From positions 1,038,640 to 1,102,639 of the forward strand of contig NW_002060952.1 of the NCBI RefSeq assembly GCF_000150275.1: 64,000 bases of DNA, in the 5' to 3' direction. The stretch's first letter is position 1, and each line of letters starts with the position of its first letter. Positions 13,889 to 33,200 of the stretch are shown here, one piece after another. This stretch comes from Trichoplax adhaerens (Eukaryota; Placozoa; Uniplacotomia; Trichoplacea; Trichoplacidae). The position numbers and the translations under genes were made by a program. Below the pieces are notes generated by a model, which made no database searches, was not told the DNA's origin, and saw only the letters and a program-made list of their open reading frames with translations.

Positions 13889-15561
13889 GATTGAACTTTG
13901 CAAGATTTAACGCATCAGTTCAAGATGCAAGAGCATGATTTAAAAAAGAAAACATTTACTTATTTAATTCATTTACGTCTGTTCGAGGTCTGGTCTTCGA
14001 CAATGCAATTTCTCGTGTCAACAATACATTTTAGGGTTGATGCTTGCAATGCAAATGTTTAATAGCTTTCAAATGGCTTGTGACTACTTGATTTTATTCT
14101 AACTAGTGGAATAGCATGGTTGTTAATTATTATAATATAAGGTGTATTATTATAGTAAGCTGTCATTAACCCTTGTGCAAATTATTCCGGCTCTGTACGA
14201 GAAAAAATACGCCCAGATCTCTGAGTATGAAATTAAATAGTGCCATGGGCCACTAGATGTTCTATCACTCTACTGTACACAGCGTGATAGTCATGATGTA
14301 GTTGCCAATGACCAGTAGTAATGCAATAGTCAAACTACAATTGTTAATAATCTGTAGCGGTATAAGGGTGCAGTATACAGTAATGTGATTGTTTACTTTA
14401 TTTTAGTAGTCAGTAGCATGCTTTACAATAGTTCTTTTTCATTTCGGTATCTCTAAAGTTCGGTTCACAGATGCAAATGCGAGACTTCTGACTTCTGTGC
14501 ACTGAGTCTTACTGATATATCGCAGTTTCTATATTATAGAACACTACAAGATCGCATGAACGGATAGTAAAGTACTCTGTAGTAGACCGAGTGCACTGCA
14601 TTTTAATTAAACATTTATCAACTGTGTATATTGTAGATTAGATTGTTACTTGTCTAATCAATGATAATTAATTATACGTATATTTAATATGCGTGTGTTA
14701 CAAGTCCGCCTGTTACGTAAAATCCTACAAAAGATTGCTTGATGAAGGTACTATTTACCATCGGCTGTTATAGAGTTTTGTCCTTAAACTAATACATTCC
14801 CTTAGGTTTTAGGATTAAAGTTAACTTATGATGTAGTATTCTACTAGAACACGATTACATATACTAGTACGCGTTTTGTTTGTAAATGATAAATTTATAG
14901 TTCTAGACAATTAATGTAATTTTAGGAAGATGAAAGCAAATTATTACAAAGGCCCCTATCACATTGTATCGAGTCACTACAAATATCTCAAACAAGTGCT
15001 CGATTAAACCTAGTCCCCTCAAGTTAATAACATAATTTGTATCGTCATTTTATGATACGCTGAGTTAAAGATTTACTATAGGAATAATGAGTGATCTAGT
15101 CAAACTGGGATCTTATCTTCCTGAAATAGTTGTAAACATGAATTTGCCTATCCGAGCACGTCAACTTCAAAATTCTTTAAAGCATTTACAATGATAAAAA
15201 TAATAACCAATACGAACACTTACCCTAAATACGAAACAATGTAGCAAAATCCGATTAATTATATTATATTAGGACCACTTTCCGTATACTAGTCAAGACT
15301 TGAGGCTATGTTTATAATATTGTTATTTCTTTAAAACTGCGCATTTTAATTTGGGGATTGCTGTATTAATAAATATAATTATAATTATTATCTACAGGTA
15401 TCTAAGGAACTTCAAATTTAATTTTAATAGTGTGTGCAATTTAATTAATGAACCAATATTATTTATAGCACTATTGCTTCTAGCCGTCGTACGTTATCTG
15501 CTGTACTAATCGATGTTACTATTTTCGTACACTGAAGTTAATACTAACTAATTTGAAGAGT

Positions 15562-15728
15562 AAAAGTAAGCAAGTATCGCTGACTTTTCACCTCTGTAAA
15601 AGGGAGTAATACTGCTCTCTTGCATGTTGTACTGTATTATTGTAAATTGCTGTACTTTAGATGGTACACTTTAGTAACTGTACAGTGTACAGCCATTGGT
15701 AATATTCAAGCAAAACTTGCTTACTTTT
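15562..15728. repeat. MITE-like inverted-repeat element
   Basis: A perfect 14-base inverted repeat, AAAAGTAAGCAAGT at 15562-15575 and ACTTGCTTACTTTT at 15715-15728, bounds 167 bp. The similarity extends imperfectly outward (GAGT on each side). Each copy also lies beside a related direct repeat (ACTTTTCACCTCTG / ACTTTTCAACTCCG). No coding capacity and no convincing target-site duplication were seen, so the call as a small non-autonomous element is tentative. Confidence 0.4.
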
Positions 15729-16092
15729 CAACTCCGTCAAAGAGCGAAACTTTGTTGTACAGTACGTTATGACGCAACGTAATGAAGTCTACAGTATAAT
15801 CTGACTGCCAGTAAAATCCTTTTTTAGAGCTAAATATTAAGCCAAATGGTCCTTTAGTTCAATTAATGAATGGATTTATTGAATTAAAATGAATTCAATT
15901 GATTTTTCTCAACGACAATGTAAGAAATACTATCTAAAAAGCTCCAACCCTAATAATAATCAACGTTGATTAATTAATTTAAAGAGTCTGTATGGATTAG
16001 AAATATTCAAGATGATTTCGTTGCAGGGCGGAGATTGCGCAATGCTGAGCGATCGCTGATTGGCCAAAGAGAAATTTGAATTTGATTATTGT

Positions 16093-16442
16093 AACAGTAC
16101 TTTACGGTAAGCTGTACAGTACTGTACAGTACGATACAACTAGTAATGTACTGTAGTGTACAGTACACTATACTGTAGATGTTAACATGGAGGCGTTTAC
16201 CCGGCGCGATACGATACGGTACGGTACGATACAGTACAGTTAGTGTAGAGTGTACAGTACGATGATGCACTGTAGAGACCGACAATAAACCAGACACTGT
16301 GCATTACTGTACAGTACACAGTACTGTAACAGCCATTGTCATGGCGCTGGAGTCGGCAGTGCACACTTTCCTATACAACTTCATATCAATTTCAGTTGAT
16401 GGTTTGCTACACTACAGTACTGTACAGTATAAAAAAGTACAG
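16093..16442. repeat. GTAC-palindrome repeat cluster upstream of MELK
   Basis: Many overlapping copies and variants of the self-complementary motif TACTGTACAGTA, interspersed with GATACGATACGGTACG-like sequence. The cluster ends about 950 bp before the MELK start codon. The open frame on the minus strand here (16007-16297) arises because these motifs contain few stop codons. Confidence 0.8.
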
Positions 16443-17390
16443 CGGTAATTTCAAATTTCAATTTCAAAATCGTCATTCAATGTGTCGCTAACATCTCGGC
16501 CAGCTTAACTTTCTTTCACTTTGAAATAGGAAAAAATAACTTGTTGGGTAAGATGGAGTATTTTGACTAAAATAATTCAATTTTTTATTGTCAGTGTCTC
16601 CATTTGGCTATTTATTACAAGTGTATGTGTTCAGTGGTTAAAAATGAGCGTTAATAATCGAGTAGCCGATAGATGACGAGAACTCGAACCTAGGTGATAA
16701 TTTTTCAAAGGTTGATATCAAATCTGCTGAACTGTATTGATATTTTAGTATTGCAGAGAGTGTTTTCAAGTAGAGGTGTGGTAATTTTAAGCCTTATCTG
16801 ATGTTCAGAGATATCTACTAGATACAGAGTGGAACACCTATGTAGTATTTCTCATAGCATTGCCGTAGTTTAGAGGATGCCAAACATAAATAGTTGGTAT
16901 CAGAAAAAAATAATAACCAGTGAAAATTGCACTGACCAGTGTTACCGATAGCAGACTGACTGTAGAACGTTAACTCCCACCCAACCGAACTAGCGAGCGT
17001 AGTTACATTACACGGAAATCAAATGTTTTATCTCGGATTTCTCGACAAGTTCAGTGGATTTACTTATAGTACTGAGTAATAAGACATCCACGGCTAGTAA
17101 TAGGTCGACTGTGACTGATCTGCAACGTAAGCAGTCAATGCCAAGCCCTTTCAGCGATTTTTACCCGACCAAACTACTGTAGTTTGCTGACATCAAACAT
17201 TTCATCTCAGATTGCTCTTCGATTCATTTCATTTGTTTCAAATTCCTGGCGATTAGATACAGTAACGTTATAGTAGGGCATAAAATCATAACATAGAAGC
17301 TATATCTCAACTTTTCAAACGTCTCATTTTTGGTCAATTTTAGAGTGCCTTTAAATTCTTGTCGTTAAACATCGAAATTGGCTAATCAAT

Positions 17391-23124
<5,734 letters not shown>

Positions 23125-23530
23125 GAAGTAATTGAGTACTACCAACTTATCATGAAATAATTGTTAGAAACATTAGAGGCGATTGTAATTGCATACGAAC
23201 GAGTGATTTGTATTTCAGATTGCATTTATTGCCTCAGATATTAAACGATAAATCTTATAATTTTAAACATATACAAAGATTAGTCTGTGGGGTTATTAAA
23301 AGTATATGTATGTTAATTTAACATAGCAACACTTCTAACATGAGCTTTATGCCCTAGAATTGTATAACTTTTTAAGTTTGTTTGTAATTTGTAATTTAAT
23401 TATACGATTTATACTGCAAAGCACATAGATGACATACATATACATTAAATGTATTCTTTGTAATGTATCTACATTTAGTTGATTGCACTTCAATTGAAAT
23501 TTTATCTGGCTATGCTATCGCTTTTATTTA

Positions 23531-23536
23531 AATAAA
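23531..23536 (+). terminator. Candidate poly(A) signal for MELK
   Basis: AATAAA about 407 bases after the MELK stop codon. It is plausible by position only. Confidence 0.3.
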
Positions 23537-25892
23537 TCACAGAATATGAAGTGTGTCATTTAGGATGGATATAATGATTTACTACCGGCACTGACTGCAA
23601 TCAATTGTCTAACTATTTGCTATAAATACCAGGTTAATTATTATGTTTGCTGCATTATCTGGCAGTATCGTGCTTATGATGTTATTATTTTCTGTGTAAC
23701 AAATTGACTACTACTGCAACCATGAAGGTGTTCCCAAAGGGGGTGTATTTTTAATTTTGTGGAAACGCTGTTGCAGTGTATTTAAAAATGCATTTACTGT
23801 TGTTGATGCAAAATATTGTATGGCTTATATAATCAAATTTATAACAGTCACAGGGAAAATTGGATTCCAGATTATTAAAGCAAATGCGAAAAATTAAGTT
23901 TTATGCGTGATTATTTCATGTAATTAACACTTTAGAAACAAAGCAAATTTAAGTGTTTGCTGAAAGCTATCGTATCGTACTTTTTCCATGCTCTACGGCG
24001 ATTAAGGATACCAAATGTAAACTTGTAACTACAATTAACTCAAAAGGCGCATAAACAACATGCTTTTATCAATCAAACTTGCCTAAATTCAGTAGTTCAT
24101 GGAAAGTATAATACTATACTACGGTATAGAAATTACTGTAAAGAAGTCAAACCTGAAGTTAAAACGATTAAGCATAGCAAATTAAATAGTTTTATTACTC
24201 GACATCTTTGAAGATAAATATTAATTAACAAAAGTGTTGTAGATATGATCGTCTCCGTTATTGACTCAGGATTAAGAGTACGTATCATATAACTTATGAA
24301 GAGCTCTGTCTCCATGTCGTTCTTAGAAGTCAACTTAAATACTTTTACAAAGCAGTCGCAAAATTGATTAAACCTGAAAGGAACGCAGACCGTTCTTGGA
24401 AGTAGAACTGATTTATGTCAGGAAATGAGGTGATAAGAAATTGAAGTTTTGCTATTTTATTTTTAAGATACTACAGCAAATAACAAATAGATCTGATGTC
24501 TACTTACAAAATTAATGTTTAAGTCGGGTCTGTAGTCTATTACAAGTTCTGGTATATTTCTCTCTCAAGCAAGTTGACACGTGGCCGAACATCAAGATAT
24601 TTCACGATATACTATTCGATTAAAGACTAACTGCTACTTCATAAATGAATACGCATATCTCTTAGTCTTGATAGAAAGATACAGATTTCATAGCCACGCA
24701 AATGCAGTCTATGTTTTAAAATGTGTCTGTCTGGCTTACACTTATTACATGAATTTTAATTTTCGTGCGGGTTGCAGACAACAAAAACCATTTTATAATT
24801 CGGCGTCTCATCTTATTAGCGATGAAAAACATAGAAAATTGAGAACAATATAGATCGATGAAGCTCAAGCAGAGGGTGGAAATAGCAAGCTAAATCATAA
24901 TATAGATCCGTTAGGATTAGCCCCGGAAATCTGTTATAAATGCATATTCGACTGATTATATAGTTATCAAGTGTCTGGTTTACCGATATGTGTTTCTTCT
25001 AGTGTATCTTTTGGCAATTTGTAGGCTATTTTGCTAATAAATATAATCATCCCTTTGGTTGGATAGCTAATACCGACATTTACTTAGATTTTCTACTCAT
25101 ATTTGTTATTTAAAAACTGGAAAAGTATTTTTAGAATCTTTAGATAGAAATTCTTAATTTATTTCTAAAATTAGATTGTGTTCAAGATCAATAGGACTTA
25201 AATGTAGACAATATCCATCCTATATAGTAAGCCATGGTAAAATGATCGGAACTAGAATAGGAGTTTAAAGTTTTCGCAACCTTAATCTTCCGAAATAGCT
25301 ATTACAATATTGATTATATTCGTTTTCTAAATTTGCTAATGAAATTTCATCATAATTTTGACGCTTATAAGTTGATTCTTTGCTAATAACTCAACATTAT
25401 TTAACTATCGCTAATGCCATATTCACCTAGGCTGTATTGTCTATTTTCTTAAATTAAATACTAGTACTTTGTCCTGCAACTTATTAATAGATCTTGAACA
25501 GTGTATTCTTGTTTTTTCGACACTCCGTAGAAGATTTAATGCACTATAAGTTGCTTTCAATGTGTAAATAGAACAACAAACTCATCAACTTTTAAGGAAA
25601 AGATACCGCAGTAAAGCACTTACTTAATTTCGTCATATGAGTGCTAAATTATTTGTGCCGTACGGTACTCTATTTTGATAACCAGTGGGTATGAATCTGC
25701 CATTTTGGATGGAGATATCATAAAAAGCGAAGATATTGCAAGATCTTGGGCTGAGTTTCCTTACGTAAATGAAAATAAGCGAGATGAGTGTATTTGATAA
25801 TCTTCCTAGAATTTTAATAATTTGCTTCATACGCGTACAGTTAGTAAATCGATTAATTCGAATGTTAAAGTAAACAAATTCCATGACCAATT

Positions 25893-26792
25893 GAATTCAA
25901 GCATATTAGTAGAAAACTAGAAAATGAATCATTAAAATGAATATTTAGCCTCACATTGGAAGCTAATTTCACTATCTTTTCTTAATAATTATTTAAGTTA
26001 AGAAAATTCGATCTATTACATTACAACTTTCAATTTTCAGAATACAGATCGGTATTGCTATCCATAAATGAAGACTTTTGATTACCAAGGATCAAGTAGT
26101 ACGTAGATGGCAAGTTTCGTTGCAAGAAAATTATATCTATTTTACATATTGTAACTTTCAATATTCACAGTATTGATTCGCATTATTATCAATAAATTAA
26201 TACTTTTGGGCAGGCTTAGGCACTTTTGGCTGGTCAATTAAGTTCAAGTATGTCAGTAAAAAACTAGAAATTGAATATTTAGCCTGGCACAGGCAGCTAA
26301 TTTCATTTTCTTTTCTTAATATTCATTTCAGTCAAGAAATTAGACCTATTCTTGGATATTGGAACTTTCAATGTTCATAATGGAAATCCGTAATGCTATC
26401 CATAATTTAGACTCTTAGATAGGTTTAGGCGTTAAGTTCAAGCATGTCAGTAGAAATACAAAACGAATGAACATTTAGAGTCGAACTGGCAGCTAATTTA
26501 ATCATCTCTTCTTGATATTCATTTAACTTAAGAAAATTAGGTCTATTTTTGTATATTATAACTTTCAATATTAATAATACAGTTCCGTATTACTTTTCAT
26601 AAATGAACACTTTCGATTACGTAGGGTAAAAAAGTATGCAGATGACAAGTTTTGTTGTAAGAAAATTACATCTATTCTTGCATACTATAATTTTCCCTAT
26701 TCATAATACAGATCCATATTACTATACATAAATGAATATTTTTGATTACCTAGGGTAAAATGGTATGCACATGGCAAGTTTTGTTGCAAAGG
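25893..26792. repeat. Diverged compound tandem repeat
   Basis: About 0.9 kb built from two alternating modules. Module A (core AGAAAATT..ATCTATT, then ACTTTCAAT and AATACAGATC) recurs at about 25997, 26121, 26331, 26527 and 26656. Module B (TTCAAGCATGTCAGTAGAAA-like, then GGCAGCTAATTT) recurs at about 25893, 26238 and 26433. Copies differ by many substitutions and by missing modules, so the array is old. No coding function is evident. Confidence 0.75.
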
Positions 26793-27711
26793 CGAATATC
26801 TGGCACATTAACCCTTTCTTACACTCTTACCCTTTGAAAGAGACTAGTCCTACAACCCGTCGCGTTGCTGATGGACTATGGCTCATAACGCTGTCCATAT
26901 TACTTATGCAAATACGTATATTGTTGACATCAAACAATTATCCGAAGCAGGTATTTAAATTTTTTACAGTAAAAAATTTCCGACCGCATGTTTTTTCAAC
27001 GTTTAACTTAGCTTTTATTCAATTGGTCGAGGTTTATAATCAAGCACGCCAGTATGAATAATTATCAATGCTTATGAAGTGTAAAAATGAAGTATTCAAA
27101 TTGCATTCTCATCAGGAAAAATCAACAATAAAATTTAAACCTCTTCTAACTTCAAAGAGTATCATTAGTCATTTCTAGAGGGTGGAAAAATTGTAATCCT
27201 CTATTTGATTCCGTTATTTTGTTCTTTAATTTACCGTTTCAACAATCAATGAATCCGATTGGATAATGGTAACTTCTAATGGTAGACGGATTAATATGGT
27301 ACGACTACATGACTTAATTAAGATATCTATCTGCAATTCTCAGCATGTATTAAAGTTACCGGATCTCTATTTCACGCTTGAATGGAGGACGGAAGCTCGT
27401 AAGGATATAAAATATATCTGTTATTGTATCTCTATCTAGAGAAATATCTTACAACTTTCTTGACTTTCAAGTAGATAAGTAAGGATTCTTGATTAATTTT
27501 ATTGAATTCTTATCGTCTATAGTATATTGATTAGTACTTAGTTCGTGTTCCGAATTCTTCTTTGCCATATAGGCGACGATTCCGTTCGATTTGAAACAAA
27601 AAAGTCATAGTGGGCATTCAAACCAATTCGAGTCAGGAAGCAGGTGTTGATTAATTTCACATTGATAACAATATCTAAAGAGTCTGAAGTAAATTAAAAC
27701 TATCGTCTAAA

Positions 27712-27745
27712 ATGGGTACCTCTGGCTATCATACAACGTCATCAG
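27712..27745 (+). other. Alternative distal first coding exon for the Pax gene (candidate)
   Basis: An ATG followed by MGTSGYHTTSS and a phase-1 donor (G|GTATTT). Joined to the paired-domain exon at 39210 it would read [19 protein letters not shown], which resembles a Pax N-terminus. The intron would be 11.5 kb, far longer than the others here. It competes with the nearer candidate at 39013-39037, and only transcript data can decide. Confidence 0.25.
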
Positions 27746-29789
27746 GTATTTTATTCCATTTTTTCTATCTGCTTGTCCATGTCATGTTGTAAAGTAAAAT
27801 AACTGATTGCATTACATTGACTGTTATACATCTATCATAACGTGGCGATAGAATATTTTAGAATTATTTCTTTTATTTTATAGACATGGGAGGGGAAAGA
27901 ATTGGCAATATTTTATTTTATATCATGCGTGACATTGTCTATTACCGTCTCGTCTATTGATGTCGACCAAGAAAATGATGCTTGCATATTTTTTTATTAA
28001 TTTGATCGATAAAGTATCTTTACTGAAGCGATTCTCTCCGCCGTTAACACATGATTAACTACGTTACCAGGCTGCAAGATAAAAAAAGCTCAAGATTGGA
28101 TAAAGTAGAATAGTCAGTATTGGATTTTTTTAAGGCGGTAACAATATACTCTGGCAGACATGAAATTGATTCAATAGAAATGTCAATCCTTTGTATATTA
28201 TACAAACTATCATTGCTATCTAGGCTATTAAGAGCTTTCCATAATTGAGAGTCTATTAAACGAACAAACATAGAGTATAATTTAAGTGTTTGTTAATCAA
28301 TGTTGAATATGAGCTAAGCAGACATGTATTAATATTTGAATTTATTGCCTAGACCTGCCTGTATAATAACTAACTTGACATAATAGTTAAAATATGTTAA
28401 AAACAGTAGAACTCAGTAGCATACTAGCTATCCTATCTTACAGATGACTGCATAAAGATAATTAATTGCCTTAGATTGCCATTTTTGAGTTCAAAATAGA
28501 TCATAGCATACTGAAATTTACAGTTTGAACATAATCAATGACAGAGATGGCTGAAAAAGATATTCAATCCGACAGGGTGAATTAGGCGTTTTCTTTCAGC
28601 TAAATGATTGACATATTAGACAGGTCGACGTCAAGGTAAATTAGACATTTGCAAGAAGATGCGACTATTCAATCGGTAATATCTCTTCTTAATGCTACAG
28701 TTGAAGAAATTGAATTGTTCAAACAGTTGATAAAATTCAATTCAATATCATTAATGAATATTTGATTTAAAAAATGAATTGATTAACCTGTAGCTAAGGG
28801 ATTATAGAAAAAATTGATATGATTTAAATTGCCTCCTCCATTAATTATAGAAAATATCAAAAGAAGGAGGAGCAAGGAGATTAAATTTTCTGATTGCAGT
28901 AATTCTGCACCCTAAAGACGGATAATAATGTCTGACAGAATTCAGAACCGATCTAGCAATTAGGGCGTCAAATAGGAACAACGTGACTATCTTATGTCTA
29001 ATCCAGTATAATTTAATCTTTCATTTAAATTCAATGTAGCCACTATAGAATGAATTTATTGGAAATACAGAATAGAGGGTTTATTTTATTCGATTTATTA
29101 TTTCAATGGTTGCTAAAGCCGGAAAATGCAGTCATGATTTCCTTCTTGCAATATTGTCACTCTATACGATTGCAACTCTGTTGGAGGTAACATCAATCAA
29201 TCAGTTGTTTGTATCAGTTACCTTTGATAGAACGTAAAGATTCCTTGTTATTTGCAATAACAGTATAAAATTAGCGTGAAATAGCTGAATTGAAAGAAAG
29301 AAGTTAATTTTGGGAGATATTGCATAAATAAGATTTCCAATCAGGCATTTGATACAAATAAGAATTCAGGATCCCATTCCATAAATCTATTTATAAGCAT
29401 AGTGATAGGCAATTGGTATAGTAATTTAAATAATGCTTTACAGCTATTCATGTTGAAAAACTAAAATTTATGTATTGGATAACTGAGTGATACCTTAATT
29501 ACTCTTATTTGCATATTCATATACCTGAAAGCTACAGCAAGTTCTCGTATTTTTTGCAGTGTTCCGTTTTTATTCGATTAGAATTGACATAGCTGATCAA
29601 TAAGGGATAGAGTTTTATCTATATATAACCAATATAGCAATTTTTTTAATCCACTGCTGGCAGTAAACTATACGCCGGAAAAATTACACACCAAGGATCA
29701 GTCAACATTAAAATGCTAAAAATGATTTATTAAACTTAGTTGGTATATGATATAGTCGATTAATTATGTCACCAACTGGGAAAGTCTAT

Positions 29790-29794
29790 TCATG
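29790..29794. repeat. Target-site duplication, left copy (TCATG)
   Basis: TCATG immediately precedes the LTR start TGTCACGG and is repeated exactly at 30236-30240, right after the LTR end GTGACA. Five bases is the usual duplication length for Ty3/gypsy-type integrases. Confidence 0.8.
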
Positions 29795-30235
29795 TGTCAC
29801 GGTACGAACTACCGTGAAGAAATAGATATCTAAATCTGGTTAATATAATATAGTGATATTATATTACAACTAGTTACTTACATTAGGAATTATTCTAATT
29901 ATAAATGTGTTACAGTAAATTTAATGCTGTGCTGTAATGTGTACTGAAATGATTCTGTGAATGGACATATTGTAGTCCGACTGTGAAAAGCTTGTTAGTA
30001 GATGTTCTCACCTAAGCATTTTTATAAGATGACTTGTGAATGTTAGCTGCTGTAGAAAGGTATATAAGCCCGTCAGATAGTTGAATAAAGCAGTTCTCAA
30101 TTGTATAGTTGTTTTAACGTAGAAGCAAAGGCGTCTAAATTCTTGTGAGGTAGTTAAGGGATACTGAATCCCGGAGACTATAGTAATTTAGAGATTAGTT
30201 TTACGTTATCCTTGTCACGAAGCTGGTTTGTGACA
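29795..30235 (+). mobile_element. Solo long terminal repeat of an LTR retrotransposon
   Basis: A 441-bp element starting TGTCACGG and ending TTTGTGACA, i.e. TG...CA termini with a 6-base terminal inverted repeat (TGTCAC/GTGACA), flanked by the 5-bp duplication TCATG. Internally it has a TATATAAG box (30061-30068) followed 16 bases later by AATAAA (30084-30089), the order expected of LTR U3-R, which sets the strand. An 8-bp perfect stem (TCACGGTA / TACCGTGA) lies at its left end. No gag-pol region or second LTR adjoins it, so it is most simply a solo LTR left by recombination between two LTRs. Confidence 0.85.
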
Positions 30236-30240
30236 TCATG
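30236..30240. repeat. Target-site duplication, right copy (TCATG)
   Basis: Exact copy of the five bases before the LTR at 29790-29794. The intact match suggests a fairly recent insertion or a lack of later disruption. Confidence 0.8.
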
Positions 30241-33200
30241 GGAGACTCCGTAGCAAGATAGATAGATAATAATGTACACAAATTTCGAAATAATACTACA
30301 CTATCAGGATTAGCCATGGTAAGAATCGTCTGCTCTACAAGAGTATTGCAGATTCAAAAAGATGTAACATTTCTGAGCAAGATTAAGCTACTAGATTCTG
30401 TAGTCGATAATCCGAATACTTTTCAAATTTCCGTCATTTATAGGCTCAATATAAATTAGGACTTTCTCAGTATTGAAAAATCAAGTTTTCTAGTAAATTA
30501 AACTAGTATAAATTAGAAAAAATGAATTTAATTGAAGTTGTTAATACTAGTATTCAAAATTAAAAGTGTAGCTAATAGTATGCTAACTCTATCTTTCATT
30601 CAATAACAGAGATTATCGTAAAAACTGTTTGATTATAGGGTGGATAAAGAGATGTACATGGATATTATTTTGCTTTAGTGGCCATTTAAAAAGTTGCTAT
30701 AGTATTGGCGTTAATTGTGGTTTTATAGAATCATCAATAATCTTAGTGTAATAAAATTAAGAAAACGGTTGATTAATTATGTTAAAAAGAGATTACTAAA
30801 GCAAGGATAGACTTCTAATCTTCTACAAGAATGTATCGCATTTAAGCTCGTATATGGATAGTTTATACAGTGGTTGAGAATCCTAGATAAAAAGGCAGCC
30901 AGTTATTCATTCATTTAAATTTTACACTTCATGAAATACTTAGATATGAATAACTAGGATAGCAGACAATATCGATAGAAATTAGGTGCCATACGAAATG
31001 ATAGAATTATACATTTGGATATGTGGCGTAATTATTTATCGATTAAAAGTTAAGAACTATGCTATATAAAGTATGATGATATCAAAACTATGAATATTTT
31101 CAATTTAAGTAGTTCAAGCTAATATTTTTTAAGAACAATTCTGTTAAATTTTAGAAGAATCTATTTAGGGTCTTTTACTTTACAAGTATTAATAGACTCC
31201 GTACCTTTATATAGCTACTTTCAGATCCCCTTGGGCTATCCTGCCTGTTTGGATTCAGAAAGTAGCATAATAACCTGATGATCAGTGCAGGTGTAACCAA
31301 CTACTAGTAGATATAATCGTTGACTTAATTCTTCCTCTAGTAGTCCGTTATAAAATCTGGAAGAAAAGTGATTTCGCAAACTACACCGAAACAACATTAA
31401 CTGAGCGATGTCCTTTTACTTCTAAACTGCATCTATTTCAATGAACACTTGTAAGAAAGTCAAAATTTAGCTGGTGGATAATTTTTTAAGTACGATCCTA
31501 CTCGATCATTCCCTTCCAAATCACTTTATGTTTGGCAATTTTACCATTGTGAGATAATTCTCTTTAAACATTAATTTAATATTAATGATTGGCGATATGT
31601 TGGATATGTTCTATTTGATCTACAGCAAAATGTATAATTCTGTTAGGTTGCCAGAGGGGGAATTCATGGTAAACTAAAAGCTTTGCAAGTCGATTCTGAT
31701 TGATAACGATTCCAATTTTAGCTCTCCATTTTTTTTACCTATACAGGCATTGTTTATTAAAACCTTACTCTATTTCATGCCAATTACAATAAAATTTTAT
31801 AGACTAATGGCAGTAGCTATTTTAAGGCTTAACTTGGCTATGCTATAAATTCTCATTAGTGGTCAATCCCAAGGTACACTTTAACGACAGCGGTAATATT
31901 GGTAATCATCAAAACATTATGGTATTGTTATGTATTGGTTGTTATGAAGAGGAAATATAACTGCTTATCTAGATTGCTTGTCTAGATTACCATGATGTAA
32001 AATCTGTAATACAACATTTATGATAAATGATGGTAACAAAATCAAAATAAAAAATACCAACAATTCTATAATTTATCAGTGTTATTTTTAGTTATCAATT
32101 TTTCGACTACAACAAGTATCAAGGATGTCTATTTTAATCAATAGCTATTAATATTGTTATATATACATATATATATGCATATAGCTAGGTTAGTGATGTT
32201 CAATGAATGGATGAATACTGATCAAATTTTTATTTTCCTCTTTTGACGCCCTGTATTATGTATTTAAATTATTATAATTGAAGTGGGCGTCTAAATATAG
32301 CGAAAGTGAATTCAAAGTAGATAGAGAAAACAAACTACCAGCTTGTTTTTTTTTTATTTTTCAAATACATATATACAGGTATTATGTTGCAAGGGGGAAT
32401 ATTGTAAATTCAATTCAAATTTCGCTAGGGTATTCGCATTGATCTTTTTTTCTTGTAACAGCTAAGTTACAAACAGAAGAGCAATTGATTAGCACGTTGA
32501 AGATGAGGTTATAAGCTATTAGTATGATGGAACTACTTCCGTGTTTTGGTATGGAAAGAAAACACAAGTAGGCCTTAGCTATTTGACGATCATGATATGA
32601 GAAAAAATATCCGTTAATCAATCAGTCAATTTATGCAATGTTCATTTATCATTTCTCATATTTTTGAATAATAAATGAAGGACGACAAATCAGTATTGAC
32701 AAAAAATATAGTGAATAGGAAAAGAAGACGGAAAGGAAATTGTTTAAAAATAAAAAGTAGAAAAACAATGCCAACAATTGATTAATGAGACTAGATAAAT
32801 GAACAAAGCATAAAAGCAGAAAAATGTATTTATGCCAAAATGGTTTGTTGTTGTTTTCCTACTTATTTATTCTTTTATTATCAAATTCTTGTTAGGTTAT
32901 GTTACTTAGCAACATGACATTAACTAGTTCAAATGATGATCAATTCTTGTTGGTTAGGTAAAAATTATTATAAATGATGTAGAATTATACCGATAGAATA
33001 GATCTATATAAATATAAATATAACCTTATCGATAGTAAGAGGAAATGAATAGTAACATAACAATTCCTGACATTGTCATAACAGTAATAGATGATATTAT
33101 AGTTGACTAACTATTTTTAATTTTTCAGAAATGTTAATTCTCTGATATCATGCAAGATAATATGCATAGTTGGTTGAGGTGAATTAATGTCTTAATCTTA

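Larger units (their letters stand above)
9213..17390. other. Intergenic region between divergent SLC6 and MELK genes
   Basis: 8.2 kb without recognisable exons. It contains a 62-bp perfect palindrome (13827-13888), an inverted-repeat element (15562-15728) and a GTAC-palindrome patch (16093-16442). Small open frames here match no family I know. The promoters of both genes must lie in it, but no TATA box is clear. Confidence 0.6.

Noticed and set aside
16028-16090. Inverted CCAAT box followed by TTTGAA, resembling a cell-cycle CHR promoter module for MELK
   Set aside because: It is 1.3 kb from the start codon and both motifs are very short; no evidence of a transcript start nearby.
16007-16297. 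Minus-strand open frame upstream of MELK
   Set aside because: Much of it is translated GTAC/GATACG repeat, which lacks stop codons in several frames.
26765-27061. 98-codon frame starting in the tandem-repeat field
   Set aside because: Its start lies in the last repeat copy. The protein has no recognisable motif and no supported splice partner.
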